Both the position numbers and the translations under genes were made by a program. This document shows positions 42,332 to 55,243 of a DNA stretch of 64,000 nt, one piece after another. Numbering within the stretch: the stretch's first letter is position 1; every line of letters begins with the position of its first letter. The stretch comes from Lumbricus rubellus. Lineage: Eukaryota > Annelida > Clitellata > Crassiclitellata > Lumbricidae. The stretch is taken from positions 14,122,533 through 14,186,532 of the forward strand of contig OX243822.1 in assembly GCA_945859605.1 (NCBI GenBank), written 5' to 3'. The notes under the pieces are model-generated. The model did no database searches. It was given only the letters and a program-made list of their open reading frames with translations, and had not been told where the DNA came from.

Positions 42332-44474
42332 TAGCGTGGCCCTTAAAAATGAAAGTTAAAAATAATCAACTGGCACCCCTCCAATCTATTTCAATTATGA
42401 AGAAAATAATTTGTGCAAAAAATCTTTGCAATAGGGCAATATTTAGGGGTGCCCCCCGAGCTCTCAAGTTTCAATAATGTACGAGTAAACTTCCAAATTA
42501 TAATTGGAATCGCAAACTGAAATTTTTGGTGCTTTAATACATTCTGTCAACCTACTAATGTTTGCAATGCATCAACATTTAATATTTAGTACTTACTTAC
42601 TTATAAAATTACGTGAGTTGGATGTAAAGGAAACAAAACCTGCGGCACTAACAACTGGTAAAAATGAAGCAACTGCGCCCAAACGAGCCAGAATCAATAT
42701 TCTGTCTCCTGGTCTGACATCGGCTTTGAACAGAACAAAAATTTCGTCAAGAAATACTACATTCGTTCTTAGCGAAGTGGCTTCCAGCCTTGGCTGTGAC
42801 GTCAAGACTTTGAATAACAACCGAAATTCCATTCAACGAGCCAGGGCGAGCAACAGTACCACCAAATCAAACAGCCTTCAATCCGAATTTTTCGCCTTAG
42901 TTCCTTTAACCGTTAATTGGGACGGCAAGTTTCTGGAAGATTTGACATCACGCGAACATGTTGATCTCAGGTGTAGGAATTGAACAGCTACTGGACATTC
43001 CAAAACTATCCTCAGGAACAGGGTAAGCTCAGGCATCTGCAGTCATCTCAGAGAGAGTGGAATGTTCAAGATCAGCTTGATGCTTTGTGCTTTGACACCA
43101 CAGCCAGCAACACAGGTCATCGCTCATGTGCATGTTTCCTAATAGAGCAAGAATTGAATAAAGATCTCCTTTTCCTGGAATGTCGACACCATGTTATGGA
43201 ACTAATTGTTGGGGCTGCATTCGAAAAACTTCCATTGGAACTTCTACTGAACCTGATGTTCTTCTTCTCAAGAGATTTCGAGACCCCTAGAAATTCATTG
43301 AAAGCGACAAATTCCAGGTAGCCTCGTCAGATCCTTTGGTGGAATCATTGGTGGCCCCACACCGTTCTTGGAGTTTGCTCATAGACATTTATATACCATA
43401 AAGATGTGGCTCTTTCGTGCTCAGTTCAAGAAGACTGCTGCAGAAGAACGCAGCATTCGTGATATTGCCATCTTTTCAGTTATTGTCTACCTGAAAGCCT
43501 GGATAACTGCGCCTATTGCTGTGGAGGCTCCTCTGAATGACTTCACTCTCATGGCAAACCTTCTCACTTATCCACATACTACAATTTCTTCTGCTACAAG
43601 CAAGAAGCTAGGGCTTCATCTCTGGTATTTTTGTCTGAGGAGCTTATTGGGATTGCTCTTTTTGATTCAAGGGTATCCAATGACTTCAAGAAGCTAATGG
43701 TTGCTGCCATGGAAGAAGTAGCCCCAGATCATCCGCCTTAACGACTCTGTGTGAAGTCAGATGCATTTCTTGGCACCAGCGGTCTGGAACAATTCTGTAT
43801 AACCAACTCCAAGAAACTATTCCAGGTGCTTGGTCTGCATGGACTATCTGAGATGATGCTTTCCAAAGATCCTGCTCTTTGGGAAGAGCATGAAGCATTT
43901 CGAGAAGCACAAGCAGTACTCAAATGTTGTCAATGATAGAGCTGAACGAGGTGTGGCACTCATCCAGGACTTAAATTTAAAAAAAGCTAACAAAAGATGA
44001 GGATCAGCTTCAATTTCTCCTGCAGGTTGTCAGTGAACATCGACGACAGTTCCCTGACTGCACAAAAAGAAATCTCGTGTCTAATTAGTAGAAAGCAGTG
44101 ATTCCTGCATTTTATTGTTCTGTACTGATCATTTACTTCTATGACCAGCAGAACAGTGAACAATAACTGAATTATAATTGAACAGTAAACACTTGTTTCA
44201 TTGACATTGCTGCATCACTAGAGTGTATTTTAGTCATCTCTGTAAATTTCTGAGTGACAGTGTGTTGAATATAGTTTGGTTGAAATTGTATGATTCGATA
44301 GATCACATTTGTATTAAAGAATAAATTTCGGCGCCCCAGGGGCACCCCTAAATGTTTTGCAATTCCAAAATCCTTTTCAACATAATGTTATTTCTATAAT
44401 TGGCATGGATTGAAAGGGTGCCAGACAAAATTTTACGATTTTTATTTTTTGGCTGTATGCTAAGGGCCGGCCTA
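42332..44474 (+). mobile_element. Decayed DNA transposon in a TATG microsatellite
   Basis: The ends TAGCGTGGCCCTTA and, inverted, TAGGCCGGCCCTTA match at 11 of 14 bases. GGCACCCC boxes lie just inside each end. GTATGTAT flanks both sides, consistent with an 8-bp duplication, but the microsatellite target (42303-42331, 44475-44600) makes this ambiguous. It carries a broken transposase (next entry). Confidence 0.75.
42504..43990 (+). pseudogene. Broken hAT-like transposase
   Basis: Fragments in shifting frames hold recognisable blocks: SSLGCDVKTLNNNRNSIQRA, LCFDTTASNTGHRSCACFL, FLECRHHVMELIVGAAFE, KMWLFRAQFKKTAAEERSI, KAWITAPIAVEAPLNDFTL and NDRAERGVALIQDL. A DTT followed by CRHH (CxxH) and a late ERGV block suggest a hAT-like RNase-H fold enzyme, as in a widespread family of unnamed animal transposases. 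At least three frameshifts and several stops (near 42983, 43036, 43321, 43697, 43936) break it, so it cannot make an active protein. Confidence 0.75.
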
Positions 44475-44524
44475 GTATGTATGTATGTATGTGTGTATGT
44501 AACTATGTAGGCTATGTATGTGTG

Positions 44525-44556
<32 letters not shown>

Positions 44557-44600
44557 TGTATGTATGTATGTATGTATGTATGTATGTATGTATGCATGTA
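44475..44600. repeat. TATG microsatellite
   Basis: Imperfect then perfect TATG repeats flanking the right end of the transposon. ORFs with repeated HTYI residues here are artefacts. Confidence 0.95.
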
Positions 44601-45589
44601 TGCATATGTAGGCCCTGTTTGTGTATGCATAGATCTGCGTGTATGTTACATGTCTAGATAAGTGTGTCATCTTCCATACGAATTGACATAATTTAGAGGG
44701 CCGTGGTTAATTATTTATTGCCATCTGGCCCTTTGTGTCCTATTGAATAGGTTAAATGACGTTCATAAAGATTGAAAAAGTTATGGTCTTCAGTCAGTCA
44801 ATGCAGCTTCTATAGCTTTAAGACGATTGGTTGCTGTTGGCCAACTTGGCCTACTCTACGTCAACAAAATTGCCATGGTTCTATCGCCATAAAGATGTTT
44901 GCTGTTACTATTGACAGCTCTAGGGAGTGTCTTAATAACACTAACACCTAGCCTACGCATTTGTTATACAGTTTGCGCCCGGTGCGCTGCCAATTTAGAT
45001 AGGTGTGTGCCTTAGTTCACTTTTCCGTTTATATTTGTAAGATAAAGTCTAAGTGACAATATCCACGCGCCAAAGAAGTGTAGAATTAGACTTTTGAGCG
45101 AAGAACGTTAAAGCCCGTGTGAGGAAATCTGGCGATTTGCTACACGCCAATCAGCGGATTCTGGTACTGCGCGAAGCAACGAGCGCAGCTGATAGGCAAT
45201 TCGCCAATTACACCAAGTGAAGTCAGTCGTGACTCAGACGCAACTGTTACCTTTGAGAAATTCGCCAATTATTGTCTTCCAAGGTATGAGCACAGTATAC
45301 TGTGGTATGAGGTTAATTGGACTACTGTAGACGAGGCACTTTTGCAACTACCTTATTGCCGGGCCATCAACCTGAGCTATTTAGCATGTGCGCTTACGCC
45401 ATCTCACCTGTAGGGTGTATTTGCTAACTTCCATTTTCTTTCGCGTTATTCAAAATTCTGTTATAACATGCACAGTCTTACATCAGGTCTTGAAACAGTA
45501 TTTTATTCGTAATCTGCGCGTCAGCTACCTTCTGCATATCTCGCGTACATGATTCTTACATTTTCCGAGCGCGATGCTGTGTCTCCTTA
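44601..45589. other. Upstream flank of the CpG-rich promoter
   Basis: No exon was recognised. The 13-mer AATTCGCCAATTA occurs twice, at 45198-45210 and 45259-45271. This may be a regulatory repeat. Confidence 0.4.
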
Positions 45590-45941
45590 CCCTGCCACGT
45601 GCGATTTGATGCGGTGCAGCCGCTACAGGCGACCGTAGTCCGTCAAATGCCGCCCGCCTTCAGACCAATCAAACGGCCTGTCATCGTTTGATGTACGCTC
45701 GATGACGTAATGCTCGATCATCGTTGACCCCGCCGCCGCCGCCACGAATCTGGGTCAGGTCGGACGGGGTTACAGGCCGGGTCATCGTCTGCTAGAGCGG
45801 CCGACAGATGGCAGCAGCGGCGGCGGCGCCGGGAGTTGACGAGGATCGGCGGTCAGCGGCGACGGTGATCTTACGAACGATCAAAACGGGAAAAGATCAA
45901 AGCGATAATCCGTTTTCCGGCCGACAAGATCGAAAGCGGTT
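45590..45941 (+). promoter_or_regulatory. CpG-rich promoter and 5' UTR
   Basis: GC and CpG content jump here relative to all flanking DNA, and stay high to about 46230. CCAAT at 45665-45669 and a CRE-like TGACGTAA at 45703-45710 lie upstream of the proposed start codon at 45942. No TATA box is seen. Confidence 0.5.
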
Positions 45942-45981
45942 ATGCCGAGGAGGAAGCAGACGCAGCCGATGCAGAGGAAAA
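45942..45981 (+). CDS. First coding exon, RRKQ-motif zinc-finger factor
   Basis: The exon reads MPRRKQTQPMQRK and ends AAAA|GTAAGT after 13 codons plus one base. RRKQxxP at the extreme N-terminus is the NuRD (RBBP4)-binding motif of SALL, FOG, BCL11, ZNF423/521 and, as MPRRKQ, of Teashirt (TSHZ) proteins. Human TSHZ3 and ZNF423 appear to have the same 13-codon, phase-1 first coding exon, from memory. Met-Pro-Arg-Arg favours Teashirt. The ATG has a purine at -3. No later exon was found, so the first intron would exceed 18 kb. A competing ORF at 45808-46050 in another frame starts MAAAAAAPGV but lacks family similarity and runs past the donor. Confidence 0.6.
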
Positions 45982-46230
45982 GTAAGTTTTAACGAAGATT
46001 TTCACGTTTTGTTCTCCGCCGACCGACCGCGAACGGACGGTCGTTCTTAGGGGCGCCTGTAGACATTTTGGCGCTGCGGGTTAAGCGCCGTTCGCCCGTC
46101 GCCGCCGCCGTCTTTCGATTCGGATTTTGACGGGAGATTATCGATAATCCGGGGGCAGGGAAGAGTGCAGACCCCTCGTGCCAATGCGGCGTTCCCGGGG
46201 TTCTGATCTTCCACTGCCATCCCTGACACT

Positions 46231-48632
46231 TCTCTGATCGCTAACTCCTCCGAGTTTTCTGGTTGTCGGAATATATCGATAATATTCGCGAGGAGTTGGG
46301 TGTCACCCGTCGCAGATGTCGAATCCGTGATCGGCCCTTGCCCTCTATCACCCTGGCGATTATGAATCGGATAAATATTGACGATGGAATATTTGTAATC
46401 GGGGCTGAAAGAGTTGTCGATCTGGCATATTATGATGCGAATTGACGTGCCATTTAATAGGAGTTCAATTGATAGCAGTCCAGTTTTAACTTTTATTGTA
46501 TGTGCCAATCAAAATTGTCGGTCCAACTTTCTGGGCTGGCCTACATGTTGCCATTTTGGCCAGCCATGGATTTTTCACCCACCAGAGTGTTTAAATCTGC
46601 CTCTAGAAGAATGCCCGTATAAGACGAAGTGTTTACTTACATTTTTACTTTTTAGTTAGGTATCTTACATGTATATCTTGCATATTTGAACCATATGCAT
46701 ATATTAAATTGTGATAAATTATAGTGAAATTCTAGAGATTCTATTATAGGGACAAATTTTTAGTGCGGACCCATGTTATAGGAGTCCAGTTTTAATTTTT
46801 TTATGTACTGAGTGGTTGCATTAATTTTATTAAGTTAGTGAGTGAGTAAGTATATTCTTTAGTGTGGCCAGTTGTCAAACAGCACTCTGGTTAACAAGCA
46901 TCACAAAATAAATTGTTAAAAATAATTCGTAAACTACCAGTTTTGAACATCAATTGCATTGTTTTAGATTATGTTAGTAAGCATAATCCATGGGTATTTT
47001 ATTATGAAATGCACTTGATTAGATTTGTTTTATCCATTTTGGTTTGTGTTTATAGTGAATTATTGTTATTATACATTGAATTTGAATTGAATTTATTGGT
47101 TATTCGATATAAATATTGTTGAAGTTTTTCGTCTAGAAATGCAGAGCATGTAAGAAATTAACTTCAAAGGTTCGATCTTGGTATAACCTATAGCTGCACT
47201 AAGTGCCACTAACGCGTACTGCATAGGTACAGGGTGAGAATTTCCATGGGTTTAACCCCTAATCTTTCTTAGGACCCCACAGTAAAGTCTTAAAGTCTTC
47301 ATTGCACAGCCCAACTCCACATAAGTCAGTGTCTGACACCCCCTGTTATTTTCTACAATTTTTCGTACTGGATTGGTGTCCACAATTCTTTGATAGATGC
47401 ACTTAGAATATTATTTTGGAATTTGGAGCTTCCATATAAAGGCATTTCGGTTTTTACTGCAAGTTGGGAGAACTGTGCAAAATGTTGGACACTGAACAAG
47501 TGAACTGAAAAACAAAATTTGATGCTGGTTCTAAGATATTGGTAAGGAGCCATGCATCTTTTAAAACTTTGTGCATGTGCTTTGTTTAGCCATCAATGAA
47601 AAAGATTTTGGTTGTTGGTTTGTAATGATCTTGCCTGTGTCGAATGATTCAGCACTTCAAGACGAAGAAGGTGTAATGAGAGCCCAATCGAATAGCTTTA
47701 AGGTGCAATGAGAGCCCAATAGAAAGGGATGGATTGCACTAATACACCCAATGTCAGGAAGGAGAAAAAAATCATGTGTGTGTACTATACTATCAGATTC
47801 GTTTATGGCTACCATAAAATGCTGGTCAGTGACTGTTCAACTAACTCAGTAAGTTAGTAATGTAACTCACTAAATACCAGTAGGTTCCATGTTCTTTTGC
47901 ATCCCATTTCACATACATTTGTTAATTCAGCATCGTATACGGTGCACAGTGGATCCTGCTAACAAGGTGGAACTTCCTGAGAGGCAGTATTAATCTCTCT
48001 GAAGTTGAATTCTCCTTTTGCACTCGGAATCCAACTTCTTACTTCCAAGGATGTATTCCTATACTATACTTCTTCTTATTGAAGTCCTCCATCCATCAGG
48101 CGGAACTCTCCGCTTACCACCATTCTCTCCTCATCGGTTCCGGTTCCTTGTATTCCTTAACCATCATCTCCTTTTCTTCTTCCATCTCCATTCATCCATT
48201 TCCGGATCCTTTTCTCTTCTATTTCTAATCTGACTTCAATCTTTGATCCCGCTGTTTATACTCCTGTTCGAGGTTCAATCACTCTTTTTCCAGCGTTGAT
48301 CAAAGACTTCAGATATAAATGGGATTACGGTGCTGCTGCTGTTGTTGAACATGCAATTACGTGCCTCGCCACTTCCAAACTTCGGGACTGAGGACACAGT
48401 TAAAATTTAGCCCGTTGTTTTAATACTGTTGGCCTCTTGGCATTGAAGCTGGCATCTTACTATGTGAAGTATCTTAGAAGCTATGGCTGTATATGATGGT
48501 TTGGCTTATATAAGCCGATGTCAAGTTTATTAACTACAAGTTGCTCTTGCAGTTTCAATTTGTTGAGACAGCCCTTAATTCGATTTTATTAGTGCTTAGA
48601 TAATGTATTTATTTTTATTTCTCACATTTGAT
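46231..48632. other. No gene recognised; probable first intron
   Basis: AT-rich sequence downstream of the RRKQ exon. A 153-codon minus-strand ORF at 46047-46508 overlaps the CpG block and has no recognisable domain. A CT-rich stretch lies at 48040-48250. Confidence 0.45.
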
Positions 48633-48832
48633 ATAGTGCCATTTCAAGTTCGCTACTCAGAGGCGCTCCCGACTACAGTGTGGACACTGAATCAGAGTTT
48701 GCATGCCAAAGCGCATGAGCAATTGCGAGTGAAGGCCTTGTTCAAGGTCCCTACTCGGCGGTTTGGGGTGGATTCAAACCTGGAACTTCCCTCCTGCTCC
48801 AAGGCACCCAACCTACCACTGCACCTCATAAT
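48633..48832 (-). mobile_element. tRNA-derived SINE, copy 3
   Basis: Reverse copy: tail GATATAGTGCCATTTCAAG, body GAGGCGCTCCCGACTACAG and GACACTGAATCAGAGTTTG, and a decayed B box GGATTCAAACC in the head. More diverged than copies 1, 2 and 4. Confidence 0.8.
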
Positions 48833-50561
48833 ACGTACATGCATAGATTTGCGTGCTAGCTTTTGATAGATTCTAATACCTGGAAGAGCTAGAAGCCAGA
48901 GCTATAATATATGCGAAAGAAATATTTACGCACTTCATCCTTAAAATGCTGATGCTGCTGCTGCTGCGTAGGTTCGTGTGATCGAGTGTGTTGCAACTTG
49001 TAACCCCGCAGGCATCGTAGGTCTCTGCTGGGATGAACATGTAGACGATAAACATGATTGAGGACATTGCTGTGTCAGGTTCTCTGTCAGCCACTGTGCA
49101 TATGAAGCAGGCTGTTTCCAGGGCCCAACTTGCTTACTCATTTATATGGACATTTAAATGACTATACTTTTTGTAAGACCCAATACTTTTCTCCGGCATT
49201 TGCCTAACTAACTCTACGTTGGTCCGTCCCAGACATTCATCCTTTTCGCAAATTCAGATTTACTGAATGTGCGAGCATAATAGGTGCTTAAAATAAATAA
49301 TTAATTAAATGCAGAATCTACCAAGTTGATCAATTGCTCATGCTGATTCTGTACGATAATTAACTGTAGTTTGCTTTTCCGGTTATAATTATATACCGTG
49401 TGCTATTTACTAATAATCACTTTGTCCATTAACTGGCTACGCTATAGTTTTAGGAGTATCATCCTCTTCATCATCATTATCATCAGCTTTTGATGCCAGC
49501 CGTGTGGTGGACAAAGGTGTGAATAAATAAAGGTTCCCCTTTGTCGTCCGTCATTTGTCAAGTCCAGTGTTGCTATGAATGCTATACTCTGAGTTTTGTG
49601 TTTTCTCCTCCTTTAAACTGTCTATTCATTCATTCATTCTGACATTTATATAGCGCTCCTTCAAGTAAAAAAAAACTACTCAGGGGCGCTCAATCTATCT
49701 AGCACAGTCTTGGTCTTCCTTTTTTTTGTTTCCTAGCAGAATTTTTTCCTGCGGTGCATTGTCTGGGATTTGGTCATCTAGTTCTCCACTGAAAGACTTT
49801 GCCTGGCAGAGTTGTTTGGTTGCGAGTCTTGTGTCAGCTTTCTATTTATTGTCATCAAACTAATAAGTATGTAATCTCTGTGGTTAAGGTTGCTTGAGTG
49901 AATTGTGGGAACTCGAATAGGTGAGCAGTGGGAACCCGAATAGGTGAGCAGTGGGAACTCGAATGGGTGAGCAAAATTATAGAAATTTTGTTGTAACAGG
50001 TTTGGTACGTTATACTTCTTGGTTTATTTAAAAGCATGCCCTGCATACCTATTCCTGTGGAAAGTTTGACATTTGCTCCTTTATGTGTCTTTGCTCCCAC
50101 AACGTTATACTGGTGAATCACAACATTTGAGGATTTACTTACTGTGGATTGTGTTTATAATCTGTACTTAGTTTAGTATACATGTATATCACTGAGATCA
50201 ATAAAAAATGTCTCTGTCTATCTTTGATTGATACGACTTTCAATTTGAATTGTCTGCTAAGTATACTTGTGTATAACTGTATGTAGACTTTCTGCTTTGT
50301 TGTTGAAAGTTTTGTGTGTTTCTCTCTGTACTGTCGTTGACTCCAGTTGTTTGTTTCCATATCTCTAAGTGGTTTCCTTCTGATTTTTCGCAGATAGTCT
50401 GCCAGTTAAATTGTTTCCGGTCTGCAGTCATGGCTTTTTTTGGGACATGGTTTCTTTCCTCCTTGAGTTCTGAACTTCTCTCATATCCACTGGTCTCTGG
50501 GCTTTTTGTGAGCTGAGCACTGGGCAGACTATGTTTTTTGGCTGATATAAATTATGTAGGC
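48833..50561. other. No gene recognised; small repeats
   Basis: A three-copy repeat of about 24 bp (GTGGGAACTCGAATAGGTGA) lies at 49906-49972. A SINE tail remnant (TTTATATAGCGCTCCTTCAA) lies at about 49646-49692. No exon was recognised. Confidence 0.5.
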
Positions 50562-50845
50562 CTATGTATGTATGTACAATTGTATGTATGTATGTATGTA
50601 TGTATGTATGTATGTATGTATGTATGTATGTATGTATGTATGTATGTATGTATGTATGTATGTATGTATGTGCGTATGTATGTGCGTATGTATGTGCGTA
50701 TGTATGTATGACATTGTATGTATGTATGATGTATGTATGTATGTATGTATGTATGTATGTATGTATGTATGTATGTATGTATGTATGTATGTATGTATGT
50801 ATGTATGTATGTATGACATATATTGTATGTATGCATGTATGCATT
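50562..50845. repeat. TATG microsatellite (about 280 bp)
   Basis: Long TATG runs, interrupted by GTGCGTATGTAT units and GACATTG. All ORFs over 85 codons here are periodic repeats, not genes. Confidence 0.97.
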
Positions 50846-53800
50846 GCCTTTATGTATGTGCCCGCATGTGTATCAACTACTGCCTAGATCACGGATCATC
50901 TTCCTCTCTATCTACCTCCTTTTCGTTTTCTATTAGATGTCATCAACTTTCAGACTCTTGGTAAGTTGGTATCGTATACCTAGACGAGTTCATCCATTCA
51001 TATGTATCCTCAACGTTTATATAACTCCTCATCAGAAGAACCTACAAGCGCCTATGTTCAACTAGTTAAGAATTCATGATAGCAACCAGTTTCTTACCTA
51101 CTCGCACATGCACGTGTTTTCTTTTGCCTTTGATCTCCGTCCTGACATATTTATTTCAAATTTATGACGTTTGCAGTGGCTCACAGGCGCACGCAGGCCA
51201 CAGGACCAACCCACGCACCCTTCCTCCCACCAACGCGCCCACTCACCTACTGCAAAGGCTATGCTTATTGGAAAGCACTTTCGGCAGACATCAATCAACC
51301 AATCAATCAGTCAGAATGCTTACGGCTGCAGCCCTTCGAGATCATTACTCAGAGGCTCTCGTCAAACAAACCCTAATGTGACCAGAACCGTCACAGGCAT
51401 GATGCTTAGTAACAGAGCACGGTATTGTTGGTCTAAAATCATGTTTTCATTACAAAATTATGTCATCCGTGAATGTCCACTTTACTTGGCTGAATAGTTC
51501 TACTAGTTTTTCAACACCTTTGACAGCTTTCTGTCATAAACTGTTTGTAGGCTAGATGTGTGGTGTATTTCCAGACATTATTTCTGCCACTTGTTGCCAC
51601 GCAGCGTCAGATGTTAGCAGGACGGGCCCTAACGGAAATAGCGCCCCAGGCAAAATCGTACCTTTGTTGCCCTTTGATCCTCCCACTCTGTGGTCCACCC
51701 AACTTGAAAAGGTGCAATGAAATAAATCAATATCTATTTTGAATTTGATCAATTAGCCATAGTTTTGAATTCGAATGAAAATAAATAATTGTGATTATAA
51801 AAATGGCTAAAAAATTGAAAAAGGAACTGTAAAAACACACACTGACGTCCTATAGATTTTGGCATCATATAGGCAGCTGCTTGCTTTACCTGTGCCTATA
51901 TTGGAACTGGGTACTAAATATATATTGCTTGCAAGAGATTCTAATATTTAATATAAGCTGCAGCAAATGGATGCAAGTACGAAAATGTATTTGTCAATAC
52001 TCTAATAGTATACTCACAGCAGACATTGTAGACATCACTAGTAAGACTGTAGTTAAAATGACATTTCTGGGAAGTCTACTAATGTCTGCTGCTCGTAGAC
52101 ATTACTTGTCTGCTATATGGCAAGTGCCAGGTTGCCGAGTGGGACATAATCTTTGATTGACTTTGGAATGTTTGTGTCTGTTTTCCTTCTTCCATGGCTC
52201 AATCGGAGAGCTCTGTAAAATGCCCTAAATTAAACCCCTAAATAAAACCAGGAATTAAACCCCTAAATTAGATTCATTTAAGTCTGGCTGAAGTAATCTA
52301 CTGCAGGACTAGGAGGTGCAAGGTTTCTGTACTTTTATCATTGACCTGTATGTGTGTGTGCGCGCATGCATGCCTGTATGTGTGGGGAATGAGTGTGGTG
52401 GGAAATGCGGGTGATGGATAGGTCTGGATATGCTCATGCACGTGTATATGTGTACACACATGTCTAATCTAATCTTGTGACTTCTATAACGCCCTTATCA
52501 TGATGCACAAGGCATCAAGTACACTGGGCAGCGTACACGTAGTCAGAGTGATACATTATACGTTAGATAAACAGCAATAAACTATTTCGAAATCCTATAG
52601 ATCAGAGAAACCACAAGACAAGTTAAGGTTGGCAATTAGGCAGAAACAGAAGAGTTTTGACTTTAGTTCCGAATACAGAAGAGACGTAAGTGACCGACTG
52701 CAAGAAACAGGGCAGTGAATTCTATAGCTTCTCTCTAGCCCACCACTGTTTAGATGCAGGACAATAGCACTGGTTTGATACCCATTAATTAAGTGCAAGA
52801 TTTGCGAGCACTAAGAATAAGCAAGGAGCAGAGAAGATGTAGGTTCAATTCAGAACTGGTGAATTGCAGCTGCAATTGCTGACATTCAATTAATCAGTTG
52901 ATATTGGGTTGGAATAGTTGTATTCAGTTGTTTAATTGCATTTCAGGATAAATTAAATATACTTAAATACTATAATTGTTCAATCGAATTTTCTTTTGCT
53001 CATTCATTTATTTATAATATTCTCCTGTATGTTTGTTTGCATGTTTCGTCCATTTTTGTTCATTCATGAGGTATTGAAGAAATCCATTTGGTAAAGCTAC
53101 AGTGAGCTTTTATGATTATATACTGTAGGTTACCTTCTTCTGGGTTAAGATAACATTAGCGCATGCATTGCCCAGTACTAATAATCAGGCCCAGTACTAT
53201 GAATCATAGATCATTGTCAGTACTAGTAATATGGACAAATTCTTTAAAGTTTCTACCTGTTTGCATGCTCCTTGAAGTTATTTTTACAATTGAAATTATT
53301 GTTACAATTGAAATTATTGTTAAATTTTTTGCTAAGTTATGACATTGGGTTTCTCAGACTTAAGTTACTTTCTCTATGCATTTATTCATGTATTTATTCG
53401 CAACTAATGATTACAGCTATAGCATCTCTTTTGTGATTTCTGAGAGCCTCAAAAAGTTTGTCTGCTGATTTATGTTTATATGTTTATCTGCTCACTGGTA
53501 GAGACATTGATTGAAGTAATCCACTAATCATCCGTGCATGACTATAATGCTTTCGGCATCTTTCATGTTTGCATTCGTTCAGCGGTGTTTGAACACATTC
53601 CTTTCAGACTTTAATCATTTATTTACTCTGGAATTTCATAAAAGAGTTCATCAATCATTATTTAATGACAACTTTCAATGCTTGGAACTAAAACTATGAT
53701 TTGTGAACGAATAGTTTGTGTATAAATTGGAATGCAGTATTTCTTTCAATTCAAATCGTTTATTATTGCTCCAGTTCAAACACTAACTTATGACAATTAA

Positions 53801-55243
53801 ACAGTGAACGGGAAGGTAGGGATACATAACATAACATAACATAACATAACAATAAGGAAGACTGAGAATGGACCATGGTTCTGCTTATTTTGGGCCGCAT
53901 ATGTAATTCGAATGGCAAATACTTGAAGGCATTCATGCACCTTTACAAACATTGTGCTCCTTGTTACTTGCTACATAATTTGCCTGCTTTCTATATACCA
54001 GTTGCTCAAGACCTACCTATTTAGCCGTGGCTGGGCTGGGAGCGCCTCTGAGTAGGCTTCTTGAAGGGGTAATATATCAATTTTCGAAATGAAATGAATG
54101 AATGAACGTGCTATAAATATTAGGCAAAATGCTTTTTCTGCTGTGCGTCCATTTATGCATGCAATCCAGGATTGATTGATTCCTCCATGAATGAATTTGA
54201 CATTCATTCATTCAATTCATTCATTCATTCAACCAGAAACTCCATCATGCCTCATTTCATCAGTGCATCGTATACCGTACTGTCCAGCGAATTCATTTCA
54301 TTTGTGATCAATTCGAAAAGTACCTCTAGTCCTTGTGTCAATTAATCACCGCCAATTTCCACCGTGGCTTCTTTCTCCGGCTTCTTGCTTCTCGTGGTTC
54401 GAATGGTGATTGATTGATTGATTGATTTTGACTGATCGGCTGTGCCAATGATTGATACCTTGATCGATCTATTGACCCGGCACATAAGGCCGTGCCTGAT
54501 CAGTCCATGAGTATTCCTGTATGATGGATGGCTTGGGGAGTCAGCCTGACCCTGTGCCTTCGGGCACGGCACCGTGTGCATTAAGTTGAATAGGGTGACC
54601 AGTGATAAGGTGGTTGTCGCTTTTGTTGCTGAGGTAATTAGTGATTCATCTCTAGGGTATGGTGTCAGTTACATAGTATGTCTTCTGGTGTCAGTTTACC
54701 TTTTTATTATGATAACAAGATAAGTCCCTATATCGTCATTTCCCAAGCACTGTCAGTTAATATCTTCAGACCCTATAGTGTCAGTCTGTTTCGTCCTTTG
54801 TCATTTACCAGATTTAACATTGTTCAGCCAGCTATAAATGGTCTACTGCATTAAAGGTGTTGAGTCATGTACAGCTAGATTGCTGGTCATTTATATCAGA
54901 TTTGAACATATTTGCATGTTATTGTAATTGCAATTGCAAATTTATGTAGTGCCACAGCAAGAGAGTCTCATCTGAGGTGTTGCTAACCTCACAAAATGAA
55001 ATCACATGTGGTCAAAATGGTATGGTCTTCAAATGCCGCTTGTGGAGTATAGAGTCTGGGAGTTCATCATCCAAGTTGCTAAGCATCCTATTCCAGCAGT
55101 ATGTGCTGACCACTGTAAAATTTCCAGGTTGAACCCCATAGCAATTTTGGGCACTAGATGGAACTTATAATTTGCGTTGCGCCGCATATATTGAAAAAAT
55201 CTGTGACGTTATCCAAGATATATACTGAAGCACAAAGCTTCTA
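50846..55243. other. No gene recognised; SINE fragments and short repeats
   Basis: About 4.4 kb without a recognisable exon. SINE tail remnants lie near 51015-51055, 54024-54085 (GGGAGCGCCTCTGAGTAGGC, plus strand) and 54945-55000. An AACAT run lies at 53825-53851, and ATTGATTGATTG runs near 54410-54428. Confidence 0.5.

Noticed and set aside
45808..46050. 80-codon ORF starting MAAAAAAPGV as the main product of the CpG block
   Set aside because: It runs through a strong GTAAGT donor and has no known motif, while the RRKQ frame at 45942 has both a motif and a matching splice phase. Not fully excluded.
46047..46508. 153-codon minus-strand ORF
   Set aside because: It has no recognisable domain and overlaps CpG-rich DNA, where long ORFs arise by chance.
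50562..50845. Long ORFs with HTYI or MYVC repeats, up to 138 codons
   Set aside because: They are forced by the TATG microsatellite, which has no stop in several frames. Similar artefacts occur at 44348-44605 and 57772-58060.
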